Shown here: positions 1-8,137 of the stretch, piece by piece
Layout of the letters: each line of letters opens with the position of its first letter
How positions within the stretch are numbered: the stretch's first letter is position 1
From: Bacteroidota bacterium
Lineage (GTDB): Bacteria; Bacteroidota; Bacteroidia; Bacteroidales; JAAAOM01
NCBI GenBank assembly: GCA_009908855.1
Contig: JAAAOM010000031.1
Coordinates: 1-64,000 of the forward strand
DNA: 64,000 nucleotides
Reading direction: 5' to 3'
Program-made: the position numbers and the translations under genes
Notes under the pieces: model-generated
What the model was told of the DNA's origin: nothing
The model's database searches: none
Seen by the model: the letters and a program-made list of their open reading frames with translations, nothing else

Positions 1-107
1 CTCTCAAGAGGGGAATAAGAGACTTCGATATGATCATAGAATAAAATTTTACTGACGTACTTATTGTTAAACGATTAAAGACTTATTTTTTACTCTAATC
101 TGCTGTA

Positions 108-3100
108 TTATTCTTTGATCAGTTTTTGAGGCAAGACCCGGCCGTTTAATCGAATCATGTACATACCCGATGCTACGTGAGAAACATTAAGTTGTTCGTT
201 GATCGATCCGTTTGTATTGGTAACAGTCATTTTGCGCCTTACAATCCGGCCTTCTATTGAATGGATAATCAATTCATAAGGTTCACCTGGTTCAAGATCA
301 AATAATTCGATATGAAGCATATCTTTGGCAGGATTTGGATAGATTTTACCGGATACAATGCGGTTATGTTGCCCAACTGAGGTGATTTGTACTTCAAACG
401 GAGTGCTTTGCGCCTCACATCCCAGGGCATCGGTAATTGTTACAATATAGGTTCCGTTTTTTGAAACGGTGAATTCGCCATTATCCTGCACCAAATCGTT
501 CATCGAATAACTTAAATTACCGGTTCCGCCAACAGCAGATACGGAGATATTTGTACCATCCAAATTCTCTTTCACAACTGATATTGCTTGTGGCTCTTCA
601 ACAATCGCCTCAGTGGTATCCAAACATTGATTGGCGTCGCGGGTATAAACTGTATATGTGGTAGGGGATAAATCGTCAAAGTCGCCATTCGCCTGCCAGT
701 TAACATGATCGGAACTAAAGGAATAAGGCGACGTACCGCCGGAAGCTGATAATGAAATGGAACCATCGGTATCACCGTGACAAGTTGCATCAACTATGGT
801 CACATCCGTCGAAAGTGCGGATGATGGCTGACTGATGTTGATGGTTATAGAGTCGGGGCAGTTATTGGCATCACGGACTTTTACCTTGTGGTTGCCTGCA
901 TGCAATCCGGTAAATGAAGGACTGCTCTGGTAATTGACATCGTCAATGGTATATTCGAGTGTGCCGGTTCCGCCCATAGCTGTAACGGCCAACTCACCGG
1001 TGGCATAGCCGTGGCATAATACATTTACATGAGAGGTGGTATCTTCGGCGATCACCAGTTCATCCGGATCGTTTAATGATAATTCAGTTGAATCCAAACA
1101 GCCCATGTTATCTCTTGCATAAAAGGTGTATAATCCGGCCGTTAAATCATTGAAGGTATTTACTGTATTCCAGTTGATCTGATCGTCGGAATATTCAAAA
1201 CCTGCATTACCACCTGATACGGCCAGTTGAGCGGTTCCATCGTCCAAGCCAAAGCAGGAAGGATCGGTTTGTGTATCGGTAGTCAGGATCAATGAATCGG
1301 GTTCGGTAATATCAATATTGATGGAATCCATACATCCCAGATTATCGCGCACCTTTAATTGGTAGGCAGCGGCTGCCAGGTTTTCAAATAAACTATCGGA
1401 TACCCATCCATTGTTATCCTGCTGAAATTCAAAAGTGTCGTTTCCGCCGGTTTTGGTAACCATTAACACGCCATCATTGTGTCCGTAGCAGCTCACATCC
1501 TGGTGATTGCCTGTTACTTCTGCAATGTTTAAAACATCGGGTTCCTGAATGGTTATGTCAACTGAATCGGCGCAATTTTTATTATCTCTTATTCTGATTC
1601 TGTAAGTGTCAGCCGGGAGATCGCTGAAGGTACTATCGGTAAACCAGTTTGTATTGTCCAGGCTAAATTCAAAGGTGCTGTTGCCCCCTGTTTTGGTGGC
1701 GGTTAACAGACCATCGGCAAGGCCATTACAACTCACATCGGTATGATCAGGCATGTATTCGCCGGCTACTAATTCATCCGGTTCATTGATGTCTATATCC
1801 ATCGAATCCACGCAGCCCTTGTTATCACGTACTTTGATTTCATAGGTTCCTCCCGGAAGATTTGGATAGGCTGTTTGCGCACCATACATACCATCGTCGA
1901 AAGCATATTCGTTACCGCCCCATCCGCCCGTGGCGGTTATTTCAAGGGCGCCATCGGTATGACCAAAGCAGGTAACAGGATCAACAGACCCTGGCAGGGT
2001 ATCGACGGTTAACGCACTGGCCGGTTGGTCAATGGAAATAACCTGAACGGACTGGTTACATTCGTAAAGATCGGATACGGTTACTGTGTATGTACCTGCG
2101 GATAATTCGTTTCTTATGGAGTCGTTGGAGGCATCCGTCCAAATAAATTGATGCGGTGTTGTTCCCCCTGTTGCATGAAAGGAAATAGCACCGTCATTGC
2201 CATTATAGCATGTTACATTGGCGGAATCAATGGAATTTAGCACAAATTCATCCGGTTCACTTAATGTGATTGTATCGGTGATGCTGCATTGGTTTTGGTC
2301 AATGATTTCCACTTCATAAAAGTCGGCATTCAAATTGGTTGCGGTACTGTCGGTTTGATTACCCGGGTCATCCCAGAAAAAACTCAGCGGTGAAACGCCG
2401 CCACTGGCATGACTGGTTAATTTACCCGATGATTCGCCGTTGCAGAATATGATCTGGTCAATGGTAATATTACTGGTAATGGCAGCAGGTTGGGTTAGTT
2501 GTATTGAATCAATTTTTTGACAACCGAAATCATCGGTCACGGTAACTTTGTAATATTCACCACTTGCCGGTAAACTGCTTAAATCTTCTGTGGTTTCACC
2601 GTTATACGACCATAGATAATCATAAGGTACCCGGCCCCCCGATGTATTTAAGTTTATCACACCATCAGAATATCCGTGGCAGGATGGATTGCTGGCATCA
2701 AGCGCTGTGGTTAATGAATCGGATGCTTCCTGAATGATAAACTGGACCGAATCAATGCGTTCAGAACCTGCTACTTCCTGCCCGATGGCCCAATAAGTAC
2801 CTCCGGGTAAGTTGGCCAGACTGAATTTACCGACTTCCGGGCCATGAATGATTGTATCGTTTTTTTTGTAGGTATACCTGATGCTGTAGTCATTGTATTC
2901 AACATTGGTGATAACGGCACCATTGCTGTCGTTTTTACAGGTTACAGGGGTTAAGTTGGAAATGCTTAAAACAATATTACCGGCATCATCCACATTCAGG
3001 GTGGTATCAGCCGTACAGCTATTGGTATCGGTAACCATTACCGTGTAGTTACCGCCAATTAAGCCGGTTAGGTCCTGCTGATCGGGATAGGGACCTGCAG

Positions 3101-5108
3101 GCCCTGTCCATGAATAGCCATAACCGGGAGTACCACCTACCACTTCTAAATCAATAGAGCCGTCGCTGCCCCCTTCGGTAGTGGTTCCGGTGGTGGCAGA
3201 GCCGGTAAAACGGATTTGAGCCGGCTGGCCGACTGTGAATGTATCAATGGCCGCACAGGCATTGTCATCGGTTACCTGCACAATATAATCGGCAGCCGAT
3301 AGTCCATTTTGGTCTTCGTCTTCGGGATTGGCGCCTGATCCGCCCGACCAGTTATAGTTATAACCGCTTTGGGCTGTTCCGCCGGATACGCTAATAAATA
3401 TCTCTCCGTCGTTGCCATTAAAGCAGGATGTATTGTTAATCGAATCGAGGGCCAGGTTTACGGCCGATGGTTGGTTGAGTTCAATGGTTTCGGAAGTGCT
3501 ATTGGCCAGGGCATCGGTAATGGTAACCGAATAAGTGCCGGCACCCAGGTTGTAGGCCAGCGAGTCGTTAGAGTCGGTTACGTTCGGACTCCAGTTGTAG
3601 GAATACGGGGGTACGCCAAAATAAGGCGTGGCTATGAGACGGCCATTGGTATCCCCGTTACAGCTTATTTTATCGACAGTTGTATAGGCGGCGGAGTAGG
3701 GGGGATTGTAACGTCCCAGAAAAATATCTTTGGTGGCGTTGAGGTTAAAGGTGCTGTCGCCGATGGTGATGCTGTTGGAGGAATAATCGCCGATTACATA
3801 GGCTTTGTTGGTGTTGTCGAGGACGACGGAGACGCCGCGGTCATCACCCTCGCCGGTTCCATTGAGGCCTGTGGCTTTTAGGATATTGCCGTCAAGATCG
3901 AAGGTTGCCAAAAGCGGATTTTTGGTTGAATTGTTAACGCCTGTTAAGGTATCATCTTGCAGAGTGATTGAATCAGTGTAAAATCCGGTCACATAAATTA
4001 TATCATTGCGTTGACTAATACCCAATGGTCTGTCTGCCTTGCTTCCGCCATATCTTTTTGACCATTGCAAGCGGCCGTTTTTGTTATATTTGAAAAGGAA
4101 TATGTCTTCACTACCGGTAGTTTTTAATGAATCTTTTGATACGATACTTTCTGTTGAATCAACAGTTATTCCATCCGTATCGAAAAAGCCGGCTGTGTAG
4201 ATGCCGCCATAATTATCTTGTGTTACATTTAAGATGCCATTGTTACCACTTGAGGAATAACTTTGTCTAATCCAGGACTCATTTCCGTTTAAATCTGTTT
4301 TGAAAAGGACAATATCGTAGTTAGAGCCTGCATCAATTGTTTTTTGTTCAAATTCTATGGTATTTTGAAAGTAACCGGTGAAGTAATAGCCATCATTAAA
4401 GGCCCTTACATTGGTAATTCTTGTTAAATTAGAATTACATGGTAAATTTTTGACCCAATTAAAATTACCTGAGGTATCGAATTGGGCATAAAAGTTATAT
4501 TGATTTGCAGATCCTTGAGAGTTTAAAGTATCATTTTCAAAATAAATACTATCTTGAAAAAAACCAGTCACAATTAGATTATTATTTTTATCCAAATCAA
4601 TATTATTAATTACATCCCAGCTTGGTCCATTTGCTACATTTTTTGTCCAAATTAATTGACCGTTTGTATTGTATTTGGCAATAAATGCATCAAAGAAATT
4701 CTTGTTTTCTAAAGAATCTTGTAGTGAAAAATATGTTTTGCTATTGAAACCACCGGAAACGTAAATATTACGTTGCTCGTCTAGAGTCAGTGATGCATAA
4801 TATTCGCCACCAGTTCCTCCGATATGATTAATCCATTGCCTTTCTAAATCTGAGTTATATTTAGCAATAAAAATATCAAAATTGCCATATGCATTTATTA
4901 TAGGTTCAGTATTATTGATATCACCTTGAAAACTTGCGATTACATACAGGTTATCATCTGAATCAATTGCTGAACTAAATATATTAATTCCGGCTGTTGT
5001 ATTTAGTTTATTTGCCGTTTCCCAATCATTTTGGGCTTTATTATCTATGATATTAAAAAGAAAAATAAGAATTGCAATTGTATGAGTTATTAATTTTTGG
5101 TTCATCAT
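108..5108 (-). CDS. Giant secreted SprB-repeat protein with T9SS type A sorting domain
   Basis: This 1666-residue protein starts with a signal peptide (hydrophobic stretch to about residue 22, likely cleavage after Ala25). Residues about 30-470 are beta-propeller-like repeats of the SBBP type, with recurring W..IGG and YVSG/YVTG motifs. Residues about 480-1575 hold roughly a dozen SprB-type repeats, each with a C-x-G-x-x-D/N-G start and a GG-x-x-P-Y-x-Y-x-W end. Residues about 1578-1666 form a Por-secretion tail (YPNP near 1590, GMYMIRL near the end). The family is exported by the type IX system and acts as a surface or released adhesin; SprB itself is a gliding adhesin. Two ATGs are tandem at the start. 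The gene begins 18 bp after the lasso precursor on the same strand, so it may be cotranscribed. The exact ligand is unknown. Confidence 0.9.
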   Translation of the reverse strand: MMNQKLITHTIAILIFLFNIIDNKAQNDWETANKLNTTAGINIFSSAIDSDDNLYVIASFQGDINNTEPIINAYGNFDIFIAKYNSDLERQWINHIGGTGGEYYASLTLDEQRNIYVSGGFNSKTYFSLQDSLENKNFFDAFIAKYNTNGQLIWTKNVANGPSWDVINNIDLDKNNNLIVTGFFQDSIYFENDTLNSQGSANQYNFYAQFDTSGNFNWVKNLPCNSNLTRITNVRAFNDGYYFTGYFQNTIEFEQKTIDAGSNYDIVLFKTDLNGNESWIRQSYSSSGNNGILNVTQDNYGGIYTAGFFDTDGITVDSTESIVSKDSLKTTGSEDIFLFKYNKNGRLQWSKRYGGSKADRPLGISQRNDIIYVTGFYTDSITLQDDTLTGVNNSTKNPLLATFDLDGNILKATGLNGTGEGDDRGVSVVLDNTNKAYVIGDYSSNSITIGDSTFNLNATKDIFLGRYNPPYSAAYTTVDKISCNGDTNGRLIATPYFGVPPYSYNWSPNVTDSNDSLAYNLGAGTYSVTITDALANSTSETIELNQPSAVNLALDSINNTSCFNGNDGEIFISVSGGTAQSGYNYNWSGGSGANPEDEDQNGLSAADYIVQVTDDNACAAIDTFTVGQPAQIRFTGSATTGTTTEGGSDGSIDLEVVGGTPGYGYSWTGPAGPYPDQQDLTGLIGGNYTVMVTDTNSCTADTTLNVDDAGNIVLSISNLTPVTCKNDSNGAVITNVEYNDYSIRYTYKKNDTIIHGPEVGKFSLANLPGGTYWAIGQEVAGSERIDSVQFIIQEASDSLTTALDASNPSCHGYSDGVINLNTSGGRVPYDYLWSYNGETTEDLSSLPASGEYYKVTVTDDFGCQKIDSIQLTQPAAITSNITIDQIIFCNGESSGKLTSHASGGVSPLSFFWDDPGNQTDSTATNLNADFYEVEIIDQNQCSITDTITLSEPDEFVLNSIDSANVTCYNGNDGAISFHATGGTTPHQFIWTDASNDSIRNELSAGTYTVTVSDLYECNQSVQVISIDQPASALTVDTLPGSVDPVTCFGHTDGALEITATGGWGGNEYAFDDGMYGAQTAYPNLPGGTYEIKVRDNKGCVDSMDIDINEPDELVAGEYMPDHTDVSCNGLADGLLTATKTGGNSTFEFSLDNTNWFTDSTFSDLPADTYRIRIRDNKNCADSVDITIQEPDVLNIAEVTGNHQDVSCYGHNDGVLMVTKTGGNDTFEFQQDNNGWVSDSLFENLAAAAYQLKVRDNLGCMDSINIDITEPDSLILTTDTQTDPSCFGLDDGTAQLAVSGGNAGFEYSDDQINWNTVNTFNDLTAGLYTFYARDNMGCLDSTELSLNDPDELVIAEDTTSHVNVLCHGYATGELAVTAMGGTGTLEYTIDDVNYQSSPSFTGLHAGNHKVKVRDANNCPDSITINISQPSSALSTDVTIVDATCHGDTDGSISLSASGGTSPYSFSSDHVNWQANGDFDDLSPTTYTVYTRDANQCLDTTEAIVEEPQAISVVKENLDGTNISVSAVGGTGNLSYSMNDLVQDNGEFTVSKNGTYIVTITDALGCEAQSTPFEVQITSVGQHNRIVSGKIYPNPAKDMLHIELFDLEPGEPYELIIHSIEGRIVRRKMTVTNTNGSINEQLNVSHVASGMYMIRLNGRVLPQKLIKE

Positions 5109-5126
5109 TTTTTACTTTTGCGTGCT

Positions 5127-5267
5127 CTATGAGGTATAGTAGGCACCATATTGTTCCGGTCCTGCTGCTAATCCCCCCAAAGTCCTCTTCTGACTCAACA
5201 CCTCCAATTTCGGTGTTTTCCATGCTCTCTTTTCAATTCCCGGGTTACTTTGTGTTTGGTTTTCCAT
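5127..5267 (-). CDS. Lasso peptide precursor (A gene), 46 aa
   Basis: This short ORF was found by reading the gap between the B2 gene and the giant T9SS gene. The leader is residues 1-30 and contains W16-x-x-P19-x-L21-x-x-L24, the Y/W-x-x-P-x-L motif recognised by lasso B1 proteins. Thr29 sits at -2 relative to the cleavage site, as lasso leaders require. The core is residues 31-46, GGLAAGPEQYGAYYTS. Gly1 and Glu8 can form the eight-residue macrolactam ring, and Tyr residues at 10, 13 and 14 could act as steric plugs. The C-terminal Ser is the residue that lasso HPr-kinase-like enzymes phosphorylate in known pathways. A TAG stop lies seven codons upstream in frame, so this ATG is the first available. 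It is followed after 18 bp by the SprB-repeat gene. Identification is by motif and context only. Confidence 0.85.
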   Translation of the reverse strand: MENQTQSNPGIEKRAWKTPKLEVLSQKRTLGGLAAGPEQYGAYYTS

Positions 5268-5341
5268 GGTCTTTTTGTTTACGTGCTACAATGGTTTTCG
5301 TTGCGTTGTGTGTGGTGAATTTTGTAAAAAGGGCTTGTTTT

Positions 5342-5788
5342 TCAATAATTTAACTCCCACAGCGGATGAAAGGCTGAATTTTTTTGATAACCGAATGTTT
5401 GCTGTTGATCAACTTCCAGCCAGGCATGGGCCATTAATTTCTGCTGTTCGTTTTTGGCCAGTCCGAATATTACCTTGCAGGGCAATTGATGGCGATGCAA
5501 CAGTTGGGCGGCGGTAAGGCTCCGCAACAGGCAGGTGTTTAAAACAGGAGCCAGTCGGCTGGCGCGTTTTACCGCCCTAAAAACCTGATTGGCAGTAACA
5601 TTCGTGTGGGATATCTTATGGTTTTGTTTGTGTTGATATAAAAGGGCCGGTGCAAGCTGTTTGCGGGGAATGATAAACAGGATGAAACCATTTTTCATTA
5701 AACCCCATATTGCCTGTAATAGCAATGCCTTGTCGGTTGTGGGTAATTGTATGAACTTATGTAATTTTTGATATAAACTTATTTTCAT
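5342..5788 (-). CDS. Lasso peptide leader protease, B2 (McjB C-terminal-type transglutaminase fold)
   Basis: At 148 residues this is the length of stand-alone B2 proteins. The family (Transglut_core3) cleaves the leader from the lasso precursor after B1 delivers it. The nucleophile is Cys86 in the motif NTCLLRS, the general base is His121 in AHAWLE, and Asp127 is a candidate third residue. ATG is preceded by GGAG five to six bases upstream, one of the few clear Shine-Dalgarno sequences here. It lies 34 bp downstream of a small 41-codon ORF and 74 bp upstream of the precursor gene, all on the same strand. The split B1/B2 arrangement is typical of lasso clusters outside the McjB-fusion type. 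Confidence 0.88.
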   Translation of the reverse strand: MKISLYQKLHKFIQLPTTDKALLLQAIWGLMKNGFILFIIPRKQLAPALLYQHKQNHKISHTNVTANQVFRAVKRASRLAPVLNTCLLRSLTAAQLLHRHQLPCKVIFGLAKNEQQKLMAHAWLEVDQQQTFGYQKNSAFHPLWELNY

Positions 5789-5822
5789 TTTTTATCTCCA
5801 ACTAATTATATAGGTACAACCT

Positions 5823-5948
5823 CTAACAGAACCACGCTTCCCCTGCGCAGGCAGGGTCTTTTTGGGTTTGGCAAGTACCAGGCCATGAGACCCCGGCTTT
5901 CGCAATGGAAGCGTATTGCTTATTGGTTGTGGTTTCTTTTAGTATCAT
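5823..5948 (-). CDS. Small Cys-containing ORF overlapping the B1 stop (41 aa, possible)
   Basis: The start codon overlaps the stop of the PqqD-like gene as ATGA, which would allow translational coupling, and the ORF fills most of the 156-bp gap before B2. The 41-residue product has a polar N-terminal part and a C-terminal half with three Cys (26, 34, 41) and two Trp (22, 39). It lacks the W/Y-x-x-P leader motif and a Thr at -2. A Gly24 with Asp31 eight positions on could in principle define a ring, but this is weak. A perfect 6-bp hairpin (CCCTGC/GCAGGG, 5841-5856) lies inside it, so the stretch might instead act as an RNA structure between B1 and B2. I cannot tell whether it is translated. 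Confidence 0.25.
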   Translation of the reverse strand: MILKETTTNKQYASIAKAGVSWPGTCQTQKDPACAGEAWFC

Positions 5949-6232
5949 TCTTCTACTACCTCAATTAAGTCCTTTTTTTGCAGGTCATATACGAGCCTGG
6001 TCACTTCATCCAAACAGGTATTTTCATCCACCTCATATTGTTGTGTGAGCTGCGCAACCAGTTTGTTAACAGATGATTCGTTCACCAATTCGTCCCAAAT
6101 ATAACTACCTGTCTCATTTAAACCATAATATTCCCCGTTTTTCAGGCTCATCATTACTGCTTCACCGTCAATTTGCGAAGAAATGACATCGGTTTTGCGT
6201 TTTATCCGTGTGTTTTTATGAATTGTTTTCAT
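5945..6232 (-). CDS. Lasso peptide B1 protein (PqqD family RiPP recognition element)
   Basis: This 95-residue protein has the winged helix-turn-helix layout of PqqD-like proteins. A beta-hairpin segment (ISSQIDGEAVMMSLKNGEYY) is followed by LNETGSYIWDEL, the family signature, then helices ending in an acidic tail. In lasso pathways this protein binds the leader of the precursor and presents it to the B2 protease. It is the only RRE candidate in the cluster. The upstream gap of 140 bp to the sulfotransferase gene carries a 9-bp inverted repeat (6247-6255 and 6329-6337, CTTTGTGGT arms). The stop overlaps the start of the 41-codon ORF at 5948. Confidence 0.88.
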   Translation of the reverse strand: MKTIHKNTRIKRKTDVISSQIDGEAVMMSLKNGEYYGLNETGSYIWDELVNESSVNKLVAQLTQQYEVDENTCLDEVTRLVYDLQKKDLIEVVEE

Positions 6233-6372
6233 AATTATTGAGTTTTACCACAAAGGACCACTAAGGTATGCACAAAGGTTATTACTAAATGTTTATATTT
6301 TATGGCTATTATACAAGTGCTTAAAATTCTTTGTGGTCTTTTGGTTCATCAAGATTTATACATACATTATAG

Positions 6373-7215
6373 CTAATTATACCCAAAACGTTTCATAACA
6401 TCCTTATGCTTTTCAACAATCGCATTCACCTGTTCCTGGCTCAGATGGTTTTTCCAGTCATTCGTAACTCCCTTCCTGAAAAAACTTTTGGCTTTTATGT
6501 TTTTTTCTTTAAACCCTTCCTGCTGCTCTTGTGCCTTCAATTGAGCAAATTTACTAAACTTTATGGCTTTTTCTATGTCTTCCTTTTTATAGCTTAAATC
6601 AAGGAATTCCAGTGCCTCGCTGAATGTTTTTTCCGGATTTTCCAGCATATCCTCATACCGCATTACATGCACCGGCAAGTGAGATTCAGTCCAGCTTTTC
6701 ACATGGCTACTCCAGTCGGATACCAATTGGCGTAACTGGTGGCTTAAATTCGTAGAATGCATGCAAAAACCAAACGATTCATTGTTCAACACTTTCACGG
6801 CATGATCGATGTCTTTGGCCATGTGGTGGGCAAACGAAACACATACATCCAGCGGATTGCGTACAAAATACAGCACGCCTTTGGTAATTTCCGGTGGTAT
6901 AAATAATTGTCCGTCTTTCAGCGGGAAATTGGCATCATGGATCTTAAAAAATTGTAATTCGGTTGAGTTGGCTGCTATATGTCTGAAAACATCGGGCTGC
7001 CAGGCATGGATGATATCGGGCGGAAGGTCGGATGATGCGATACCTGTTAATTGATCGAACATGGGTCGGCTGCTAATAATAGGCGTTTGCCTGAGCTCGT
7101 TGATGTGCGCAGGCGCATCCCGCACATCCAGTAAATTAGACAAAAACACCCGAAACCAGGTATTGCCCGATTTGGGGTACGATGCCAGCCATACTATGTT
7201 TTTACTGTAACGCAT
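6373..7215 (-). CDS. PAPS-dependent sulfotransferase in the lasso cluster
   Basis: This 280-residue protein has the cytosolic sulfotransferase fold. The 5'-phosphosulfate-binding loop is SYPKSGNT (residues 12-19), a likely catalytic His is His93 in KIHD, and the 3'-phosphate-binding motif is RNPLDVCVS (119-127). A conserved RYEDM follows. The family moves a sulfonate group from PAPS to a hydroxyl or amine. The gene overlaps the end of the kinase gene by 14 bp and lies in the lasso operon. A plausible but unproven substrate is a Tyr, Thr or Ser hydroxyl of the lasso core. It could also act on another small molecule. The C-terminal part is Lys-rich. Confidence 0.85.
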   Translation of the reverse strand: MRYSKNIVWLASYPKSGNTWFRVFLSNLLDVRDAPAHINELRQTPIISSRPMFDQLTGIASSDLPPDIIHAWQPDVFRHIAANSTELQFFKIHDANFPLKDGQLFIPPEITKGVLYFVRNPLDVCVSFAHHMAKDIDHAVKVLNNESFGFCMHSTNLSHQLRQLVSDWSSHVKSWTESHLPVHVMRYEDMLENPEKTFSEALEFLDLSYKKEDIEKAIKFSKFAQLKAQEQQEGFKEKNIKAKSFFRKGVTNDWKNHLSQEQVNAIVEKHKDVMKRFGYN

Positions 7216-8086
7216 GCAGCAGCATTGATATAAGTTTGGGATGAATTTGGTGCGATGAAGGCCTTTTTAATTCAAATACCCGTGTTTGGGATAAGAAACG
7301 ATTGTAGGCCTGAAATATTTCAGGATGGTTTTCGGTGTCCTTTAAAAAATGGGGCCTGAACAGGTTGTTCTTCATCCGGTTGAATTTTTGCATACCTGAT
7401 AATTCGGTTATTTCCGGATCGGGCTTGTTTTGGGTTTGCAGGGCAACAATATGGCTAACCGGCCATGATTGCGGATTGTTTGCAGGCGGCGTGAAATAAA
7501 ACTTCTCTAAGCCTTCTCGAATGCGGCTTAGTTTGGTAGAATCGATTTCCAGTTTTTCAAGTGTATCCTGCCAAAGTTTAATATACGGAGCGCCGGCTTC
7601 TACCATAAACTGTCCGTTTTCTTCCCGCAGAACGGCTATATCGTCGCATATAAAATTAAATCCCTGTTTGAGCAGTGCACCCGAGATGGTTGATTTACCC
7701 GAACCCGACATTCCGGCTATCAATAGGGTTTGTTCACGATTGGTAACACAACTGGCATGCAGGCTAAGCCGGCCGCGTTGATGAAACAACGCGCCCAGGG
7801 CCGACCCCAGTAAGTAGATCACTAGAATATTTAACTGTCCGGGTTCGTCCTCCACCCAGACTTCATTACCGTTTTTTACATAGATAGAACCGGTTTGCGG
7901 TACGCTCATCAAAAATTCACGGTTGTTGGCTTCGAACAACATACCTTTATTTATGACCGGCTGCAGTTCTGCAGGCACCTTATGTCGTGCAATGCGGATA
8001 TCGGGATTACGGGTGTCTGTCGTATCCGCGTTCAGCGGCAAATCAATTTCCGATTCTATCTTTAATCCATAGGCGATGTATAACAT
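7202..8086 (-). CDS. Lasso peptide kinase-like protein (HPr kinase/phosphorylase C-terminal fold)
   Basis: With the start at the ATG at 8086 the protein has 294 residues. A longer reading frame to 8377 exists but would run through the divergent cyclase gene, so I reject it. His110 in LHASC, the P-loop GMSGSGKST (125-133) and Asp148-Asp149 match the HPr-kinase catalytic core. It lacks the N-terminal HprK domain. In characterised lasso pathways (paeninodin type) such kinases phosphorylate the C-terminal Ser side chain of the precursor, and the precursor here does end in Ser. A TAnnTTTG-like box on this strand (TAACTTTG, 8111-8118) lies 24 bp upstream. It is the first gene of the minus-strand operon and overlaps the sulfotransferase start. 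Confidence 0.83.
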   Translation of the reverse strand: MLYIAYGLKIESEIDLPLNADTTDTRNPDIRIARHKVPAELQPVINKGMLFEANNREFLMSVPQTGSIYVKNGNEVWVEDEPGQLNILVIYLLGSALGALFHQRGRLSLHASCVTNREQTLLIAGMSGSGKSTISGALLKQGFNFICDDIAVLREENGQFMVEAGAPYIKLWQDTLEKLEIDSTKLSRIREGLEKFYFTPPANNPQSWPVSHIVALQTQNKPDPEITELSGMQKFNRMKNNLFRPHFLKDTENHPEIFQAYNRFLSQTRVFELKRPSSHQIHPKLISMLLHALQ

Positions 8087-8137
8087 CCGATTTTTTGTTA
8101 TTTTTGACCGCAAAGTTATGTAATTTGCGCTATTTGC
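8087..8137. promoter_or_regulatory. Divergent promoter region of the lasso cluster
   Basis: This 51-bp gap separates the kinase (minus) and cyclase (plus) genes. It contains two sequences matching the Bacteroidota -7 consensus TAnnTTTG. TATTTTTG at 8099-8106 faces the cyclase, and TAACTTTG on the minus strand at 8118-8111 faces the kinase. The two boxes are only four bases apart, so polymerase binding in one direction should interfere with the other. I did not find a good TTG at the -33 spacing for either box, so the assignment rests on the -7 boxes and position. Confidence 0.5.

Noticed and set aside
3369-3881. Plus-strand 170-aa ORF inside the SprB-repeat gene
   Set aside because: It is a shadow of the repetitive coding strand with no start context or family.
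5072-5353. Plus-strand ORFs over the lasso precursor and B2 end
   Set aside because: They are antisense to the precursor and B2 genes, lack recognisable motifs, and disappear once the precursor gene is accepted.
6247-6337. Inverted CTTTGTGGT arms upstream of the B1 gene
   Set aside because: This short motif recurs as scattered AT-rich sequence; 9-bp arms across 73 bp do not establish a functional structure.
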